In this document: positions 16,144-27,339 of the stretch, piece after piece | Position numbering within the stretch: the stretch's first letter is position 1 | How the letters are laid out: each line of letters begins with the position of its first letter | NCBI GenBank assembly: GCA_903927745.1 | Contig: CAIYOH010000012.1 | Coordinates: 1-37,102 of the forward strand | Direction: 5' to 3' | Length of the DNA: 37,102 bases | Origin: an uncultured Mycobacteriaceae bacterium | GTDB lineage: Bacteria; Actinomycetota; Actinomycetes; Mycobacteriales; Mycobacteriaceae | The notes under the pieces: generated by a model | Databases searched by the model: none | What the model was told of the DNA's origin: nothing | Seen by the model: only the letters and a program-made list of their open reading frames with translations | Position numbers and translations under genes: made by a program

Positions 16144-18507
16144 TCAGTCACGCGAGAAGGCGAGGGCGAAATCCTTGTCCAGGTCCTCGTACGGCCGGCC
16201 GGACAGGTCGACGCTCACACGGGCGATGTTTCCCCCGCCGAACGCGAACGGCGATGCGTAGCACTGCGCGACACCAGATCCGCCGTTGCGCCCGACGGTG
16301 ATCCCGGCGCCCGAGATCCCGAACGTCCCGGGGTGCGTGACCATGTCGGCGAACGAACCAACTGCGGTGCCGTCGATGTAGAGCGTCGCGTCCCCCAGCG
16401 GCGTGTGGCTGTTCTCCACGGTCCCCGTCCGCGCATAGCGCACGCCGAACACGTGCTCCCCCAAGGGGACCGGGCCGGAGGACGAGATGAGCTGTTCGCG
16501 TTCGCCGAGGAAGTTGTAGACGTAGTGCAACCGGCCATCCTGGATGAACAGCGCGTGTCCGCCGTGGGCGCCGCCCTGTTTGAACAAAACGCCCTCGGCA
16601 GCGGCAGTATCCACGGTCACGTCAGCGAGCACCGCGAACGAGCGGCCGCGGATTTCGGGGGCCGCGCCCACGCCGACGCCGGCGCAATCGGGATAGTAGG
16701 TGTAGGAGTCGCGTTCACCAGCCAGCGACGGCCGGAACCTGGTCATGGTCTCGAAAATATTCAGGTCTGCCAACGGCAGGCCGTTGTACTTGGCCGCCTC
16801 GGCGAACCACAGTTCCTTCAGCTCCTCAAGCTTGCCCGGGTGCTCGGCGGCCAGGTCGTGGCACTGACTGCGGTCGGCCTCGATGTGGAACAGCTCCCAG
16901 CGATCGGCGTCGAAATGCGACCAGCCGGCCGGGCAGGCCGCGTGGACGGTGTTGGCGAACCAGCCGTCGTGCCATATCCCGCGGGTGCCGAGCATGGTGT
17001 AGAACTGGGTTCGCTTTCCGGTGTCGGCCGCCGGATCACCCAGTGCAGCTTTGAAGCTCACTCCGTCGAGGGGTTTCTGCGGGATCCCTTTGACGGTCTC
17101 GGGCGGTGCGATACCCAGTAGGTCGTAGACGGTGGGTGTGATGTCGCAGACGCTGACGTAGTTGTCGCGCACCTCGCCGTGCGCGGCGATGCCCTTGGGC
17201 CACGAGATGATAGCCGTGTCGGCGATGCCGCCCTCGTGGGAGGCGTAGCGCTTGTACAGCTTGTAGGGCGTGTTGAAGGCCATCGCCCAGCCGATCGGGT
17301 AGTGGTTGAAGGTCCGCGGCCCGCCGAGCTGGTCGAAGAGTTTCATACTCTCTTCGACGGTGTCGATGTAGCCGTTGAAGAACTTGCCTTCGTTCACCGA
17401 CCCGTTCGGGCCGCCCTCGCCGCTGGCGCCGTTGTCGGAAATCACCACGACGATCGTGTTGTCCAGTTGGCCGGATTCCTCCAGATAGTCGAGGATGCGG
17501 CCGATTTGGGCGTCGGTGTAGCTCAGGAACCCGGCGAACACTTCGGCCATCCGGCTAAACAGCAACTTCTCCTGGTCGTCGAGGGAGTCCCATGGCCGGA
17601 CAGTGTCCTGCAACGGCCACGGCTGGCCGTCCGGCCCGGTGACGTCGAGGTACGGGTTGACAGGCGACAGTTCAGTCTCGGGCGGCACGAGACCCATCGA
17701 CTTCTGTCTCTCCAGCACGATCTCGCGGTACCGCTCGTAGCCCATGTCGAAGCGGCCGGCGTACTTGTCGGCCCATTCCGTGAAGACGTGGTGCGGCGCG
17801 TGTCCGGCGCCCGGGCACACGTAGCTGAACCACGGCTTGTCCGGCGCGATCACCTTCGCGTCCCGGATGAACTCGATGGTCCTGTCAGCGACGTCCTTCG
17901 AGAGGTGGTAGCCGTCCTCGGGCGTCCCCGGAGGTGTCACCTGGTGGTTGTCGTAGACGAGGTCCGGATACCACTGGTCAGTCTCACCCCCCATGAAGCC
18001 GTAGAACCGTTCGAAGCCGCGCGAGGTCGGCCAGTGACGCTTGGTCGCGGCCAGATTGGACTCCTCAAGGGGCGTCAGGTGCCACTTGCCGATGCAGTAG
18101 GTGTTGTAGCCGTGTTCGACCAGCACCTCGGAGAGCAGAGCGGTGTCGGCCGGGATGCGCCCGTTGGAGTTCGGGAAGCCCTCGGTGAACTCTTCGATAG
18201 TCGCCATGCCCACGGTGGTGGCATTGCGACCAGTCAGCAGGGACGCCCTCGTCGGCGAGCACAGCGCGGTGGTGTGGAACTGGGACAGTCGCACACCGCG
18301 GTCGGCGATCCGCGCCATGGCGGGCATATCCACCAAACCACCGAAGCAGTCCCAGGTCGCGATCCCGGTGTCATCCCAGACCAGGTAGAGGACGTTGGGT
18401 GTGTCCTTGGGGGCGACCGGCGCGGCGTACGGTCCCCAGTCGGGGTCGGAGTCCCGGATATCGAGCTCGATCTTTCCGTTGAACCGCTGTGCGCCCGGTG
18501 CCGTCAC
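16144..18507 (-). CDS. atsA: Arylsulfatase AtsA
   Basis: A 787-residue type I sulfatase that hydrolyses sulfate esters. The active-site motif TTALCSPTRASLLTGR contains the cysteine (C83) that FGE converts to formylglycine. Metal ligands include the aspartate pair in LYLVWDDTGIATWD (45-46) and VVVISDNGASGEGG. GKWHL is also typical. A C-terminal beta-rich domain (about residues 610-787) follows the catalytic domain. There is no signal peptide. GTG 18507 gives MTAPGAQRFNGKIELDIRD and the same length as M. tuberculosis AtsA; an in-frame start at 18561 would overlap rpsQ. The 25-base distance to rpsQ suggests that S10 operon read-through reaches atsA. The physiological substrate is unknown; sulfated glycolipids or host sulfate esters are possible. 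Confidence 0.95.
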   Translation of the reverse strand: MTAPGAQRFNGKIELDIRDSDPDWGPYAAPVAPKDTPNVLYLVWDDTGIATWDCFGGLVDMPAMARIADRGVRLSQFHTTALCSPTRASLLTGRNATTVGMATIEEFTEGFPNSNGRIPADTALLSEVLVEHGYNTYCIGKWHLTPLEESNLAATKRHWPTSRGFERFYGFMGGETDQWYPDLVYDNHQVTPPGTPEDGYHLSKDVADRTIEFIRDAKVIAPDKPWFSYVCPGAGHAPHHVFTEWADKYAGRFDMGYERYREIVLERQKSMGLVPPETELSPVNPYLDVTGPDGQPWPLQDTVRPWDSLDDQEKLLFSRMAEVFAGFLSYTDAQIGRILDYLEESGQLDNTIVVVISDNGASGEGGPNGSVNEGKFFNGYIDTVEESMKLFDQLGGPRTFNHYPIGWAMAFNTPYKLYKRYASHEGGIADTAIISWPKGIAAHGEVRDNYVSVCDITPTVYDLLGIAPPETVKGIPQKPLDGVSFKAALGDPAADTGKRTQFYTMLGTRGIWHDGWFANTVHAACPAGWSHFDADRWELFHIEADRSQCHDLAAEHPGKLEELKELWFAEAAKYNGLPLADLNIFETMTRFRPSLAGERDSYTYYPDCAGVGVGAAPEIRGRSFAVLADVTVDTAAAEGVLFKQGGAHGGHALFIQDGRLHYVYNFLGEREQLISSSGPVPLGEHVFGVRYARTGTVENSHTPLGDATLYIDGTAVGSFADMVTHPGTFGISGAGITVGRNGGSGVAQCYASPFAFGGGNIARVSVDLSGRPYEDLDKDFALAFSRD

Positions 18508-18532
18508 CGGCGTTACGTTACCCGCTCGTGGG

Positions 18533-18880
18533 CTACTTGGCCCGCTCGAGAATCTCAACAAGCCGCCAGCGCTTGGTGGCCGATGTTGGACGCGTCTCCA
18601 TCAGCGATACACGGTCGCCGATGCTGGCGTCGCCATTCTCGTCGTGCGCCTTGACCTTGGTGGTGGTGCGGATGATTTTGCCGTAAAGCGGGTGACGAAC
18701 ACGGTCTTCCAGCTCAACCACGATGGTCTTCTGCATCTTGTCGCTCACGACGTAACCGATGCGGACCTTGCGCTGGCCACGCGACTTCGGCGCAGCGGGA
18801 GTGTTCTTGGGGCCCTTATCCTTCGGCGCAGCCTCCTTCGAGACGGCCTTGCGGGGCGCGGCTTTGCCTTCTGCCATCAC
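18533..18880 (-). CDS. rpsQ: 30S ribosomal protein S17
   Basis: 115 residues. The OB-fold S17 core ([20 protein letters not shown] and [20 protein letters not shown]) is preceded by a basic Ala/Lys/Pro-rich extension of about 35 residues, as in other mycobacteria. GTG 18880 gives MMAEGKAAP and overlaps the rpmC stop by four bases (GTGA); ATG 18877 is one codon later. S17 binds the 5' domain of 16S rRNA. Confidence 0.96.
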   Translation of the reverse strand: MMAEGKAAPRKAVSKEAAPKDKGPKNTPAAPKSRGQRKVRIGYVVSDKMQKTIVVELEDRVRHPLYGKIIRTTTKVKAHDENGDASIGDRVSLMETRPTSATKRWRLVEILERAK

Positions 18881-19122
18881 GATTCCTTGCTTCCGTCGCT
18901 GCCATCCGGACCGGAGGCGAGTCCCAGTTCTCGTTCCCGCAGGACCGTGTAGATGCGAGCGATCCCGTGCCGCACCAGGCGGAGTCGGCGGTTGTTGTTC
19001 AGCTGTCCTGTCGCCATCTGGAAGCGCAGATTGAAAAGTTCCTCTTTCGATTCGCGCAGGCGCTCGATCAACTCGTCCTGGGTGAGCTCACGCAGGTCAC
19101 CGGTTGTTGTCCCCACTGCCAT
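18877..19122 (-). CDS. rpmC: 50S ribosomal protein L29
   Basis: 81 residues, two-helix L29 fold: [20 protein letters not shown], then [20 protein letters not shown] (L29 signature) and a Gly/Ser/Asp-rich tail. L29 lies at the tunnel exit beside L23. The ATG at 19122 overlaps the rplP stop by one base. Too long a start upstream would invade rplP. Confidence 0.98.
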   Translation of the reverse strand: MAVGTTTGDLRELTQDELIERLRESKEELFNLRFQMATGQLNNNRRLRLVRHGIARIYTVLRERELGLASGPDGSDGSKES

Positions 19123-19538
19123 CAGAACTGTTCCTCCCGGGTCACGATTCGCGCCTTGATCGGCAGCTTGTGGATTGCCCGGGTCAGCGCCTCGCGGGCG
19201 ACCGACTCGACGGGGTAGCTCAGCTCGAACAGCACCCGTCCCGGCTTGACGTTGACCACCCACCACTCCGGCGATCCCTTCCCCGAACCCATCCGGGTTT
19301 CGGCGGGCTTCTTGGTGAGCGGGCGGTCGGGAAAGACATTGATCCACACCTTGCCGCCACGCTTGATGTGCCGGTTGATGGCGATACGGGCCGCCTCGAT
19401 CTGCCGGTTGGTGACGTAGGCGTGCTCGAGGGCCTGGATGCCGTAGTCACCGAAGCTCACCGAGGTGCCGCCACTGGCGATGCCTCGCTGGCGGGGATGG
19501 TGCTGCTTGCGGTGTTTCACCCTGCGGGGAATAAGCAT
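19122..19538 (-). CDS. rplP: 50S ribosomal protein L16
   Basis: 138 residues. L16 organises the A-site region of the 50S subunit. [19 protein letters not shown] and the signature [20 protein letters not shown] are present. Three bases separate it from rpsC, and its stop overlaps rpmC. Confidence 0.98.
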   Translation of the reverse strand: MLIPRRVKHRKQHHPRQRGIASGGTSVSFGDYGIQALEHAYVTNRQIEAARIAINRHIKRGGKVWINVFPDRPLTKKPAETRMGSGKGSPEWWVVNVKPGRVLFELSYPVESVAREALTRAIHKLPIKARIVTREEQF

Positions 19539-19541
19539 GGT

Positions 19542-20973
<1,432 letters not shown>

Positions 20974-20977
<4 letters not shown>

Positions 20978-21255
20978 CTGCGCTTCGCCTTCCGGTCGTC
21001 CTTGACGTGTCCCTTGAAGGTGCGCGTCGGCGCGAATTCGCCGAGCTTATGACCGACCATCGCCTCGGAGACGAACACCGGGACGTGCTTGCGTCCGTCG
21101 TGAACGGCAAAGGTGTGCCCGATGAAGTCAGGGATGATCGTTGAACGCCGTGACCAGGTCTTGATCACCTGCTTGGTGTTCTTGTCGTTCTGGACGTCCA
21201 CCTTTTTAAGCAGGTGACCATCGACGAAGGGGCCCTTCTTCAGGCTGCGTGGCAT
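20974..21255 (-). CDS. rpsS: 30S ribosomal protein S19
   Basis: 93 residues. S19 sits in the head of the 30S subunit near the A-site finger. [20 protein letters not shown] and the signature [19 protein letters not shown] are present. It lies 18 bases after rplB, and its stop overlaps the rplV start by four bases. Confidence 0.98.
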
Positions 21256-21273
21256 GAGTGCTCCTGGAACTTC

Positions 21274-22113
21274 TTAGCGCGACTTCTTGCCGGTGCGCCG
21301 GCGTCGGACGATGAGGTTATTGCTGAGTTTCTTGCGGCTACGGGTGCGGCCCTCGGGCTTGCCCCACGGGCTTACCGGGTGCCGACCACCGGAGGTCTTG
21401 CCCTCCCCACCACCATGGGGGTGGTCCACCGGGTTCATGACCACGCCACGGACAGTTGGGCGCTTGCCCTTCCATCGCATGCGACCGGCTTTGCCCCAGT
21501 TGATGTTCGCCTGCTCGGCATTGCCGACCTCGCCGACCGTGGCGCGGCAGCGCACATCGACGCGGCGAATCTCGCCGCTGGGCATCCGCAGCGACGCGTA
21601 GCTGCCCTCCTTGCCGAGCAACTGGATGCTCGATCCGGCCGAGCGGGCCAGCTTGGCACCGCCGCCTGGCCGCAGCTCCACGGCGTGGACCACGGTGCCG
21701 GCAGGGATGTTGCGCAGGGGCAGGTTGTTTCCGGGCTTGATGTCGGCATTGGCACCGGCCTCCACCACATCGCCCTGCGAGAGACCCTGGGGAGCGATGA
21801 TGTACCGCTTGTCGCCGTCGAGATAGTGCAGCAACGCGATGTTGGCGGTGCGGTTCGGGTCGTACTCAATATGGGCGACCTTGGCGTTGACGCCGTCTTT
21901 GTCGCTGCGACGGAAGTCGACCAATCGGTAGGCGCGCTTGTGGCCACCGCCCTTGTGCCGGGTCGTGATCCGGCCGTGGGCGTTACGCCCGCCGTGACCG
22001 TGCAGAGGGCGCACCAACGACTTCTCCGGCTCCGAACGGGTGATCTCGGCGAAGTCGGACACGCTGGCGCCTCGACGACCGGGGGTCGTCGGCTTGTACT
22101 TGCGAATTGCCAT
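21274..22113 (-). CDS. rplB: 50S ribosomal protein L2
   Basis: 279 residues. L2 supports the peptidyl-transferase centre and the subunit bridge. It carries the essential histidine region [20 protein letters not shown], plus [20 protein letters not shown] at the N-terminus and a basic C-terminus ending in RRRTGKKSR. Full length; 29 bases after rplW. Confidence 0.98.
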   Translation of the reverse strand: MAIRKYKPTTPGRRGASVSDFAEITRSEPEKSLVRPLHGHGGRNAHGRITTRHKGGGHKRAYRLVDFRRSDKDGVNAKVAHIEYDPNRTANIALLHYLDGDKRYIIAPQGLSQGDVVEAGANADIKPGNNLPLRNIPAGTVVHAVELRPGGGAKLARSAGSSIQLLGKEGSYASLRMPSGEIRRVDVRCRATVGEVGNAEQANINWGKAGRMRWKGKRPTVRGVVMNPVDHPHGGGEGKTSGGRHPVSPWGKPEGRTRSRKKLSNNLIVRRRRTGKKSR

Positions 22114-22142
22114 GTCTACTCAGGTCCTTCTCTCGCGCGCGG

Positions 22143-22445
22143 CTAGGCCGGCGCTCCGAACAGGTCGATCGGCTTGCTACCCGGCGCCAGGGTGACGACG
22201 GCCCGCTTGGTGTTCTTGCGTGTGCCGTAGCCGCTCTTGGTGCGCTTGCGCTTGCCCTGCCGATTGGCGGTGTTCACCGACGCGACCTTGACGGAGAAGA
22301 TCTTCTCGACGGCGATCTTGATCTGCGTCTTGTTCGAATCGGGGTGAACCACGAACGTGTACACATTGTTGTCGAGCAGTCCGTAGGACTTCTCGGAGAT
22401 GACCGGCGCGAGGATGATGTCACGCGGGTCCGCGATGGTCGCCAT
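22143..22445 (-). CDS. rplW: 50S ribosomal protein L23
   Basis: 100 residues. L23 is at the tunnel exit and is the docking site for trigger factor and SRP. Typical segments: [20 protein letters not shown] and [20 protein letters not shown]. The ATG overlaps the rplD stop by one base. Confidence 0.98.
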   Translation of the reverse strand: MATIADPRDIILAPVISEKSYGLLDNNVYTFVVHPDSNKTQIKIAVEKIFSVKVASVNTANRQGKRKRTKSGYGTRKNTKRAVVTLAPGSKPIDLFGAPA

Positions 22446-23116
22446 CAGGCCGAAACCTCCTCGGAAGTGGCGCTGGCCGTGTTAGCGGCGATGTAGGCGT
22501 TGAGCGCCTCGACACTGAACACCACGTCGTCAGAACGCAGGACGTCGTAGGTGTTGAGCTGGTCGGGGGCCAGGATGTGCACACCGGGCAGGTTGCGCAC
22601 GCTCTTGGCGCCGGCCTCGTCGCTGCGGCCGATCACCAACAGGACGTGCTTGCGGTCGGACAGGGTGCCCAGAAAGGCCTTCGCGTTCTTGGTCGAGGGG
22701 GTCTGACCGACCACCACTTCGGTGACCGCATGGATGCGGCCGTTGCGGGCCCGGTCGGACAGAGCCCCGCGCAACGCCGCGGCGATCATCTTCTTCGGTG
22801 TGCGCTGGCTGTAGTCACGTGGCTGGGGGCCGTGCACCACGCCACCACCAGTGAACTGCGGGGCCCGCGTCGAACCCTGGCGGGCGCGCCCCGTGCCCTT
22901 CTGCCGGTACGGTTTGCGACCACCGCCGCGGACCTCGCCGCGCGTCTTGCTGGAGTGGGTACCCTGTCGCGCCGCCGCCCGTTGCGCGGTGACCACCTGG
23001 TGCATGAGGGCGATGTTGGCCGGAGCGTCGAACAACCCGGGCGGCAGCTCGATCGAACCCTCCACCGTGCCGTCCGGAGTCTTGACCTGAATGGTCAGGT
23101 TCTTCTCGGCAACCAT
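22445..23116 (-). CDS. rplD: 50S ribosomal protein L4
   Basis: 223 residues. L4 has a globular part and an extended loop in the exit tunnel ([20 protein letters not shown] then [20 protein letters not shown]). In E. coli L4 represses the S10 operon through the mRNA leader; whether that occurs here is unknown. The first bases overlap the rplC stop. Confidence 0.98.
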   Translation of the reverse strand: MVAEKNLTIQVKTPDGTVEGSIELPPGLFDAPANIALMHQVVTAQRAAARQGTHSSKTRGEVRGGGRKPYRQKGTGRARQGSTRAPQFTGGGVVHGPQPRDYSQRTPKKMIAAALRGALSDRARNGRIHAVTEVVVGQTPSTKNAKAFLGTLSDRKHVLLVIGRSDEAGAKSVRNLPGVHILAPDQLNTYDVLRSDDVVFSVEALNAYIAANTASATSEEVSA

Positions 23117-23790
23117 TACTTCCCACCTCCCTTGATCGCGCTGCGCACCATCACTAGACCACCGGTGCGCCCCGGGATGGCCCCCTTGATCAGCAGCACG
23201 CCCTTCTCGGCGTCGACCTTGTGCACGATCAAGTTCTGGACCGTCACACGGTCGTTGCCCATCCGGCCGGCCATCCGAGTGCCCTTGAACACCCGCGCCG
23301 GCGTCGAGCAGCCTCCGATCGATCCCGGACGGCGGTGCACCGCTTGGGCGCCGTGGGAGGCGCCCTGACCGCGGAAGCCGTGCCGCTTCATCCCGCCGGC
23401 GAACCCCTTGCCCTTGGACGTTCCGGTCACGTCGACGTAGCTGCCGTCGGTGAAGATCTCCGCTGTCAACTCCTGGCCAACCTCGTATTCCGCCGCCGCG
23501 TCGGTGTCGTCGAGGCGCAGTTCGGCAAGGTGCCGCCGAGGGTTGACGCCCGCAACGGCGAACTGGCCGCTCACAGGCTTGATGACCTTTCGCGGACTGA
23601 TCTCGCCGTAGGCGAGTTGGACGGCGCTGTAGCCGTCACGCTCCGGAGTGCGGATGCGCGTCACCACGTTGGGCCCGGCTTTGACAACCGTCACCGGCAC
23701 GACGCGGTTGTTGACGTCAAACACCTGTGTCATGCCCAGCTTGGTGCCCAGCAGGCCCCGCCTGGGGACAGAATTACCCGGTCTCGCCAT
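23116..23790 (-). CDS. rplC: 50S ribosomal protein L3
   Basis: 224 residues. L3 reaches into the peptidyl-transferase centre with its central extension ([20 protein letters not shown]). The conserved start [14 protein letters not shown] is preceded by an unusual [11 protein letters not shown]; the usual mycobacterial L3 is several residues shorter here. GGAG is present upstream of ATG 23790. Fourteen bases separate it from rpsJ. Confidence 0.97.
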   Translation of the reverse strand: MARPGNSVPRRGLLGTKLGMTQVFDVNNRVVPVTVVKAGPNVVTRIRTPERDGYSAVQLAYGEISPRKVIKPVSGQFAVAGVNPRRHLAELRLDDTDAAAEYEVGQELTAEIFTDGSYVDVTGTSKGKGFAGGMKRHGFRGQGASHGAQAVHRRPGSIGGCSTPARVFKGTRMAGRMGNDRVTVQNLIVHKVDAEKGVLLIKGAIPGRTGGLVMVRSAIKGGGK

Positions 23791-23804
23791 TGTTCTCCGA
23801 GCTC

Positions 23805-24110
23805 CTACTGGATGTTGACGTCGACGCTGGCCGGCAGGTCGATGCGCATGAGCGCGTCAACTGTCTTCGGCGTGGGGTCAAGGATGTCGATGAGCCGCTT
23901 GTGGGTGCGCATCTCGAAGTGCTCCCGCGAGTCCTTGTACTTGTGCGGAGAGCGGATGACGCAGTACACGTTTCTCTCGGTCGGCAGCGGCACCGGACCC
24001 ACGACGCTGGCACCCGTGCGGATGACAGTCTCGACGATCTTGCGCGCCGAGGCGTCGATGGCCTCATGGTCATAGGCCTTGAGCCTGATGCGGATCTTTT
24101 GTCCCGCCAC
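23805..24110 (-). CDS. rpsJ: 30S ribosomal protein S10 (NusE)
   Basis: 101 residues. S10 is a 30S head protein and, as NusE, the NusB partner in antitermination. It contains [20 protein letters not shown] and [20 protein letters not shown], the S10 signature. GTG 24110 begins MAGQKIRI, as in other mycobacteria. It is the first gene of the S10 operon, with a leader of about 290 bases. Confidence 0.98.
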   Translation of the reverse strand: MAGQKIRIRLKAYDHEAIDASARKIVETVIRTGASVVGPVPLPTERNVYCVIRSPHKYKDSREHFEMRTHKRLIDILDPTPKTVDALMRIDLPASVDVNIQ

Positions 24111-24400
24111 GCGTTCCCTACTCTCGCTCCACTCGAAGCCCGCGAACGGACTTGAAATCCTCTGCCCTCACGTGCGCCCGCCGCGCTGATCGGGCCAACC
24201 GGTGCCGGTCGGTCGCGAGTCGCGCCGGGTGATGCGCCACTGTTCACCTGTCGTGGTCCACCGGCCCCCGCGGTCGGGCGTGTCGCCCTCGCGCAGCCTT
24301 GTCAGCGGCCAAAAACGGTCGCGAGCCAAGGATGGACCGGACGCGCCCGTGCGGGCGCTGGTCGTGTGCCCGACCAGGGGTGAACCCGGCGCGCGGCAAC
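24111..24400 (-). other. Long 5' leader of the S10 operon
   Basis: About 290 bases lie between the predicted transcription start and rpsJ. No credible short gene is seen in either strand: open frames here lack ribosome sites and have no recognisable protein sequence. The leader is GC-rich and could fold extensively. In other bacteria such leaders carry autogenous control by L4, but no named structure is recognisable here. Confidence 0.4.
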
Positions 24401-24406
24401 CGCCCA

Positions 24407-24435
24407 AGTATGCCTCAGATCATGAGTTTGGCCAA
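24407..24435 (-). promoter_or_regulatory. Likely S10 operon promoter
   Basis: The minus strand shows TTGGCC (complement of 24430-24435) and CATACT (complement of 24407-24412) with an exact 17-base spacer. The -35 resembles the TTGGCT at the predicted spc promoter, and the -10 has the right ACT ending. Transcription would start near 24400. Confidence 0.5.
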
Positions 24436-24439
24436 ATCC

Positions 24440-24472
24440 CCCGGCTAGGGGGCGACTGCTACCCCCGCCGGG
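24440..24472 (-). terminator. Strong hairpin terminator ending the mycofactocin operon
   Basis: CCCGGC (24440-24445) pairs with GCCGGG (24467-24472), and GGGGG (24448-24452) pairs with CCCCC (24462-24466). This makes an 11-bp GC stem with a two-base bulge and a nine-base loop. It starts right next to the mftG stop codon at 24473. The following minus-strand bases are GGGGATTT, so there is no long U tract, as is common in mycobacteria. The S10 -35 hexamer begins only four bases beyond the hairpin. Confidence 0.7.
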
Positions 24473-25921
24473 TCACGCGTTGTCGGCTCGAACGAACTCC
24501 GCCGCCCGGTGCCCGAGCATGACGATGGTGGCGTGCGGGCCGCGGCTGGTAATCGCCGGCAGGACGGAGCCGTCGATCACCCACAGGTTCTCGAACCCGC
24601 GGACCCGGCACCGATGGTCGACCACCGCCCGGGTGTCCCCGTCGGCACCCATCGGCGCCGTGCCGCACAGGTGCTGCGATGTCGACCACGCCGCGGGTCC
24701 GGTATCGGCATGGGCACCTGTCAGTTCGCGGGCCACGTCGCCGCCTCGCCGGAGCGCGGCCACATCCTCGGGCTCGCTGTCGTAGTGGTGCTCGATGACC
24801 ATGGGCACGCCGGGATCGCCAGAGACCAGCGTCAGTCGTCCGCGCGTCCGCGGCCGCATGAGCGCCACTCCGATGTGCGGCAGGTCGGGACGCACGGAAG
24901 TGTGCACCCCGGTCATGGCCCCGAAGCCGCACGTATAGGGACGGATTTCGAGGTCGTCGATGCTGAGCACCGCTTCCAGCACGGGCCGGCCGGGGGCCGG
25001 CGTCCAGTCGGTCGGCACCAGCCATTCGGGGTGATCACTGAACGCCGTCCCCACCGGCAGCGCCGCCACCACGGGCAGGCCCGCGGCCCGAAGCATGCCC
25101 GGTTCGCCGACTCCGGAGAGCATCAACAGGTGAGCCGTCGGTATCGCCCCGCCGCACAGAACGATTCGATCAGCGCTGAACGACGTCGGTCCCTGCGGCC
25201 CGATCGCGTCGACGCCCACCGCGTTCGCTCCGGAAAACCGCAGTCGCAACGCCCGCGTCCCGGCCCGCAGGGTCACGTTCGGCCGCCTCAGAGCCGGCGC
25301 CAAGTATGCCGCGCCGGGTCCGATGCGCACCCCGTCGGCGATGTTGAGCGGGACGGCCCCCACTCCCGACTCGCACCCTGGCCCCGGATCATTGAGGTCG
25401 GCGATCCATTCGAAGCCCGCGCGATCGGCGGCGGCAATGAACCGTTCGCTGATTCCAACCATGTCACGGGTTCGGTGCACGGGTATCGGGCCGCTGCCGC
25501 CGTGGGCGGGGCCGTCGAAGTCGAGATCGGTCTCGATCGCCCGGAAGCTGTCGAGGACGTCCGACCACGCCCACCCGGGTATCGACAGGCGATCGAAGTC
25601 GCTCGGCAGTCCACGGCAGAAGTAGCCACCGTTGACGGCGCCGGACCCTCCGACCGTCGCCCCTCGCACGATGGTCAGAAGGCGAGCCGGGTCGTCGGTG
25701 AGCCGGGTCTCATACCGCGCGACCAGCCTGCTTCCGACGCCGATCGGCAGGTGCAAGCCGTCAGCGGCCAAAGCCAGCAACGCCGGATCAGCGAGTGCGG
25801 GGCCCGCCTCGAGGACCGTCACGGTGCGGTCGGCATCGGTGGACAACTGTTCGGCGACAACGGATCCGGCGCTGCCGGCACCGACTATCAGCACATCGCT
25901 GTGCGGGGTGGTTGCGGTCAA
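24473..25921 (-). CDS. mftG: Mycofactocin system GMC-family oxidoreductase MftG
   Basis: A 482-residue FAD-dependent GMC (glucose-methanol-choline) oxidoreductase, the last gene of the mycofactocin operon. MftG is thought to oxidise reduced mycofactocin and pass electrons to the respiratory chain. The N-terminal FAD loop is VLIVGAGSAGSVVAEQLS, followed by RGATVGGSGAVNGGYFCRG. The C-terminal active-site His pair appears in STSQHLCGTAPMG and SRGPHATIVMLGHRAAEF. I chose TTG 25921, just after the mftF stop; it gives about the expected length for Rv0697. A longer frame reaching 25990 would overlap mftF, so the start is uncertain. Confidence 0.9.
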   Translation of the reverse strand: MTATTPHSDVLIVGAGSAGSVVAEQLSTDADRTVTVLEAGPALADPALLALAADGLHLPIGVGSRLVARYETRLTDDPARLLTIVRGATVGGSGAVNGGYFCRGLPSDFDRLSIPGWAWSDVLDSFRAIETDLDFDGPAHGGSGPIPVHRTRDMVGISERFIAAADRAGFEWIADLNDPGPGCESGVGAVPLNIADGVRIGPGAAYLAPALRRPNVTLRAGTRALRLRFSGANAVGVDAIGPQGPTSFSADRIVLCGGAIPTAHLLMLSGVGEPGMLRAAGLPVVAALPVGTAFSDHPEWLVPTDWTPAPGRPVLEAVLSIDDLEIRPYTCGFGAMTGVHTSVRPDLPHIGVALMRPRTRGRLTLVSGDPGVPMVIEHHYDSEPEDVAALRRGGDVARELTGAHADTGPAAWSTSQHLCGTAPMGADGDTRAVVDHRCRVRGFENLWVIDGSVLPAITSRGPHATIVMLGHRAAEFVRADNA

Positions 25922-25929
25922 GGCGGCGG

Positions 25930-27339
25930 CTAGGCCCGGATCTGCGGCTTGAGCGCGCGGACGTTGCGGTGGCGCGCCACGCCACGCCACAGCCCGAGAC
26001 CATAAGCGAGGTCATCGGCACGCTTGAGCACAAGATAGGCCAGCGGCCCGATCGGATCGGACCCCTCACCAGCGTCCCGGCGGCGCACCCAGTCCACGAC
26101 GCCGTCGGTGACGGCGGCGACCAGCAGGACACGTCTGAAGCGGCGGAACAGCACGGCAGCCGGTAGCGCCAGCGGCCAGTAGTGCCGGCACAGGGCCGCG
26201 GCCAATTGCAGCGCCGCCGCCCACAGGCCGCGGGCCGCGATCACCAGCACGTCGGCCTGCGACGTCTCCGCGCCGCGCATGGCTCTCGCGATGCGGACAC
26301 CCGTAGCGCCGGCGACACCGACCGACGCCAGGCGCGACAGGCGCGTTCCAATCGACATCAGGATCCAGGCCGTCAAGGCCAGCCAGGAGATCACCACCGG
26401 TGCCGTCTTGTCTGGGTGGCGGACCGACAGCGGAGCAGCCGAGGCACCGTAAAACGCCTTGCGGGCAAGCCAATCGCGCATGCCGGTGCGGTGGTCATGG
26501 GCAACCAGTGCGACCGGCTCGTAGCGTAGCCGGGTGCCCGCCTCGATGAGCCGCCAGCACAAGTCGACGTCCTCGCCGGCCAGCATGGTCTCGTCGAACC
26601 CACCTATCTCGCGCAGCGACGAGCACCGGCAGACGATGGCCGCACTGGGAACGTAGGAGACCGTGCTGTGCGGCAGGACCGGCGCTTCGCGCTCGCCGAG
26701 ATCCAGCGACGAGTGCACCGACTCGTAACGCGCCACCACATTGCCTCTGTTGGGCGGGCCGACAATCCGCGGTGCGACCAATGCGACCGCGGGATCACAG
26801 AAATGCCCGAGGAGGGCCTCGAGCCAGCCCCGGCGCGGCGTCACGTCGGAGTCCAGAAATGCGACGAAGTCTGTCGTGCAGGCTGCGAGCCCGGTGTTGC
26901 GGGCGGCAGCCGGCCCCCTGTTGCGGACGTGGTGTAGCACCTCCACATCGCAGTGGACGCCGACGAAGTCGTCGGCCGAGACCGGCGGCGACGAGCCGTC
27001 GTCGACCACGATTACGCGCATGCCCCGCAGCGAGCTCACCAGCTGTCGCACCCCGGACGGGTTGTCCCGCAGAGGAATGACGACCGTCACGTCGTTGTGA
27101 GAGGGGCCGCCCACCGGCCGGGGGTGGGCCACCGTGGCATCCATCAGAGTCCGGGCCAACTGGGCACTGACGTCGTCGCGGACCTTCAGCCGACCGTCGC
27201 ACAGCATGTCCCGGGCGGCGGGCGCCAACTTCAGCAACCGGGTGGGTGACCCGCCCAGAAGGGCCGAGCCGTGACCGAGAACCCTGACCCGGCGATCGAT
27301 CTGGACGGCGAACCCGTTCGGCAGCCGCGGCTGGCTCAT
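25930..27339 (-). CDS. mftF: Mycofactocin glycosyltransferase MftF
   Basis: A 469-residue family-2-type glycosyltransferase that adds beta-linked glucose units to (pre)mycofactocin. The GT-A domain covers about residues 83-300: [20 protein letters not shown] (110-117), the metal-binding DSD (163-165, in [12 protein letters not shown]) and the acceptor-site GED (255-257, in [17 protein letters not shown]). Hydrophobic stretches after residue 310 suggest membrane association. ATG 27339 gives [15 protein letters not shown] and overlaps the mftE stop by four bases (ATGA). The frame stays open upstream to 27543, but that overlaps mftE. Confidence 0.95.
   Translation of the reverse strand: MSQPRLPNGFAVQIDRRVRVLGHGSALLGGSPTRLLKLAPAARDMLCDGRLKVRDDVSAQLARTLMDATVAHPRPVGGPSHNDVTVVIPLRDNPSGVRQLVSSLRGMRVIVVDDGSSPPVSADDFVGVHCDVEVLHHVRNRGPAAARNTGLAACTTDFVAFLDSDVTPRRGWLEALLGHFCDPAVALVAPRIVGPPNRGNVVARYESVHSSLDLGEREAPVLPHSTVSYVPSAAIVCRCSSLREIGGFDETMLAGEDVDLCWRLIEAGTRLRYEPVALVAHDHRTGMRDWLARKAFYGASAAPLSVRHPDKTAPVVISWLALTAWILMSIGTRLSRLASVGVAGATGVRIARAMRGAETSQADVLVIAARGLWAAALQLAAALCRHYWPLALPAAVLFRRFRRVLLVAAVTDGVVDWVRRRDAGEGSDPIGPLAYLVLKRADDLAYGLGLWRGVARHRNVRALKPQIRA

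Noticed and set aside
18508-18561. Longer AtsA start at 18561
   Set aside because: It would overlap rpsQ, and the GTG at 18507 gives the family N-terminus and length.
17179-18654. A 491-codon plus-strand open frame opposite atsA and rpsQ
   Set aside because: AtsA matches its family along its full length; the antisense frame shows no domain, signal or ribosome site.
24168-24522. Small open frames on both strands in the gap upstream of rpsJ (79 and 106 codons)
   Set aside because: No ribosome site or protein similarity; both run through the predicted terminator, promoter or leader.
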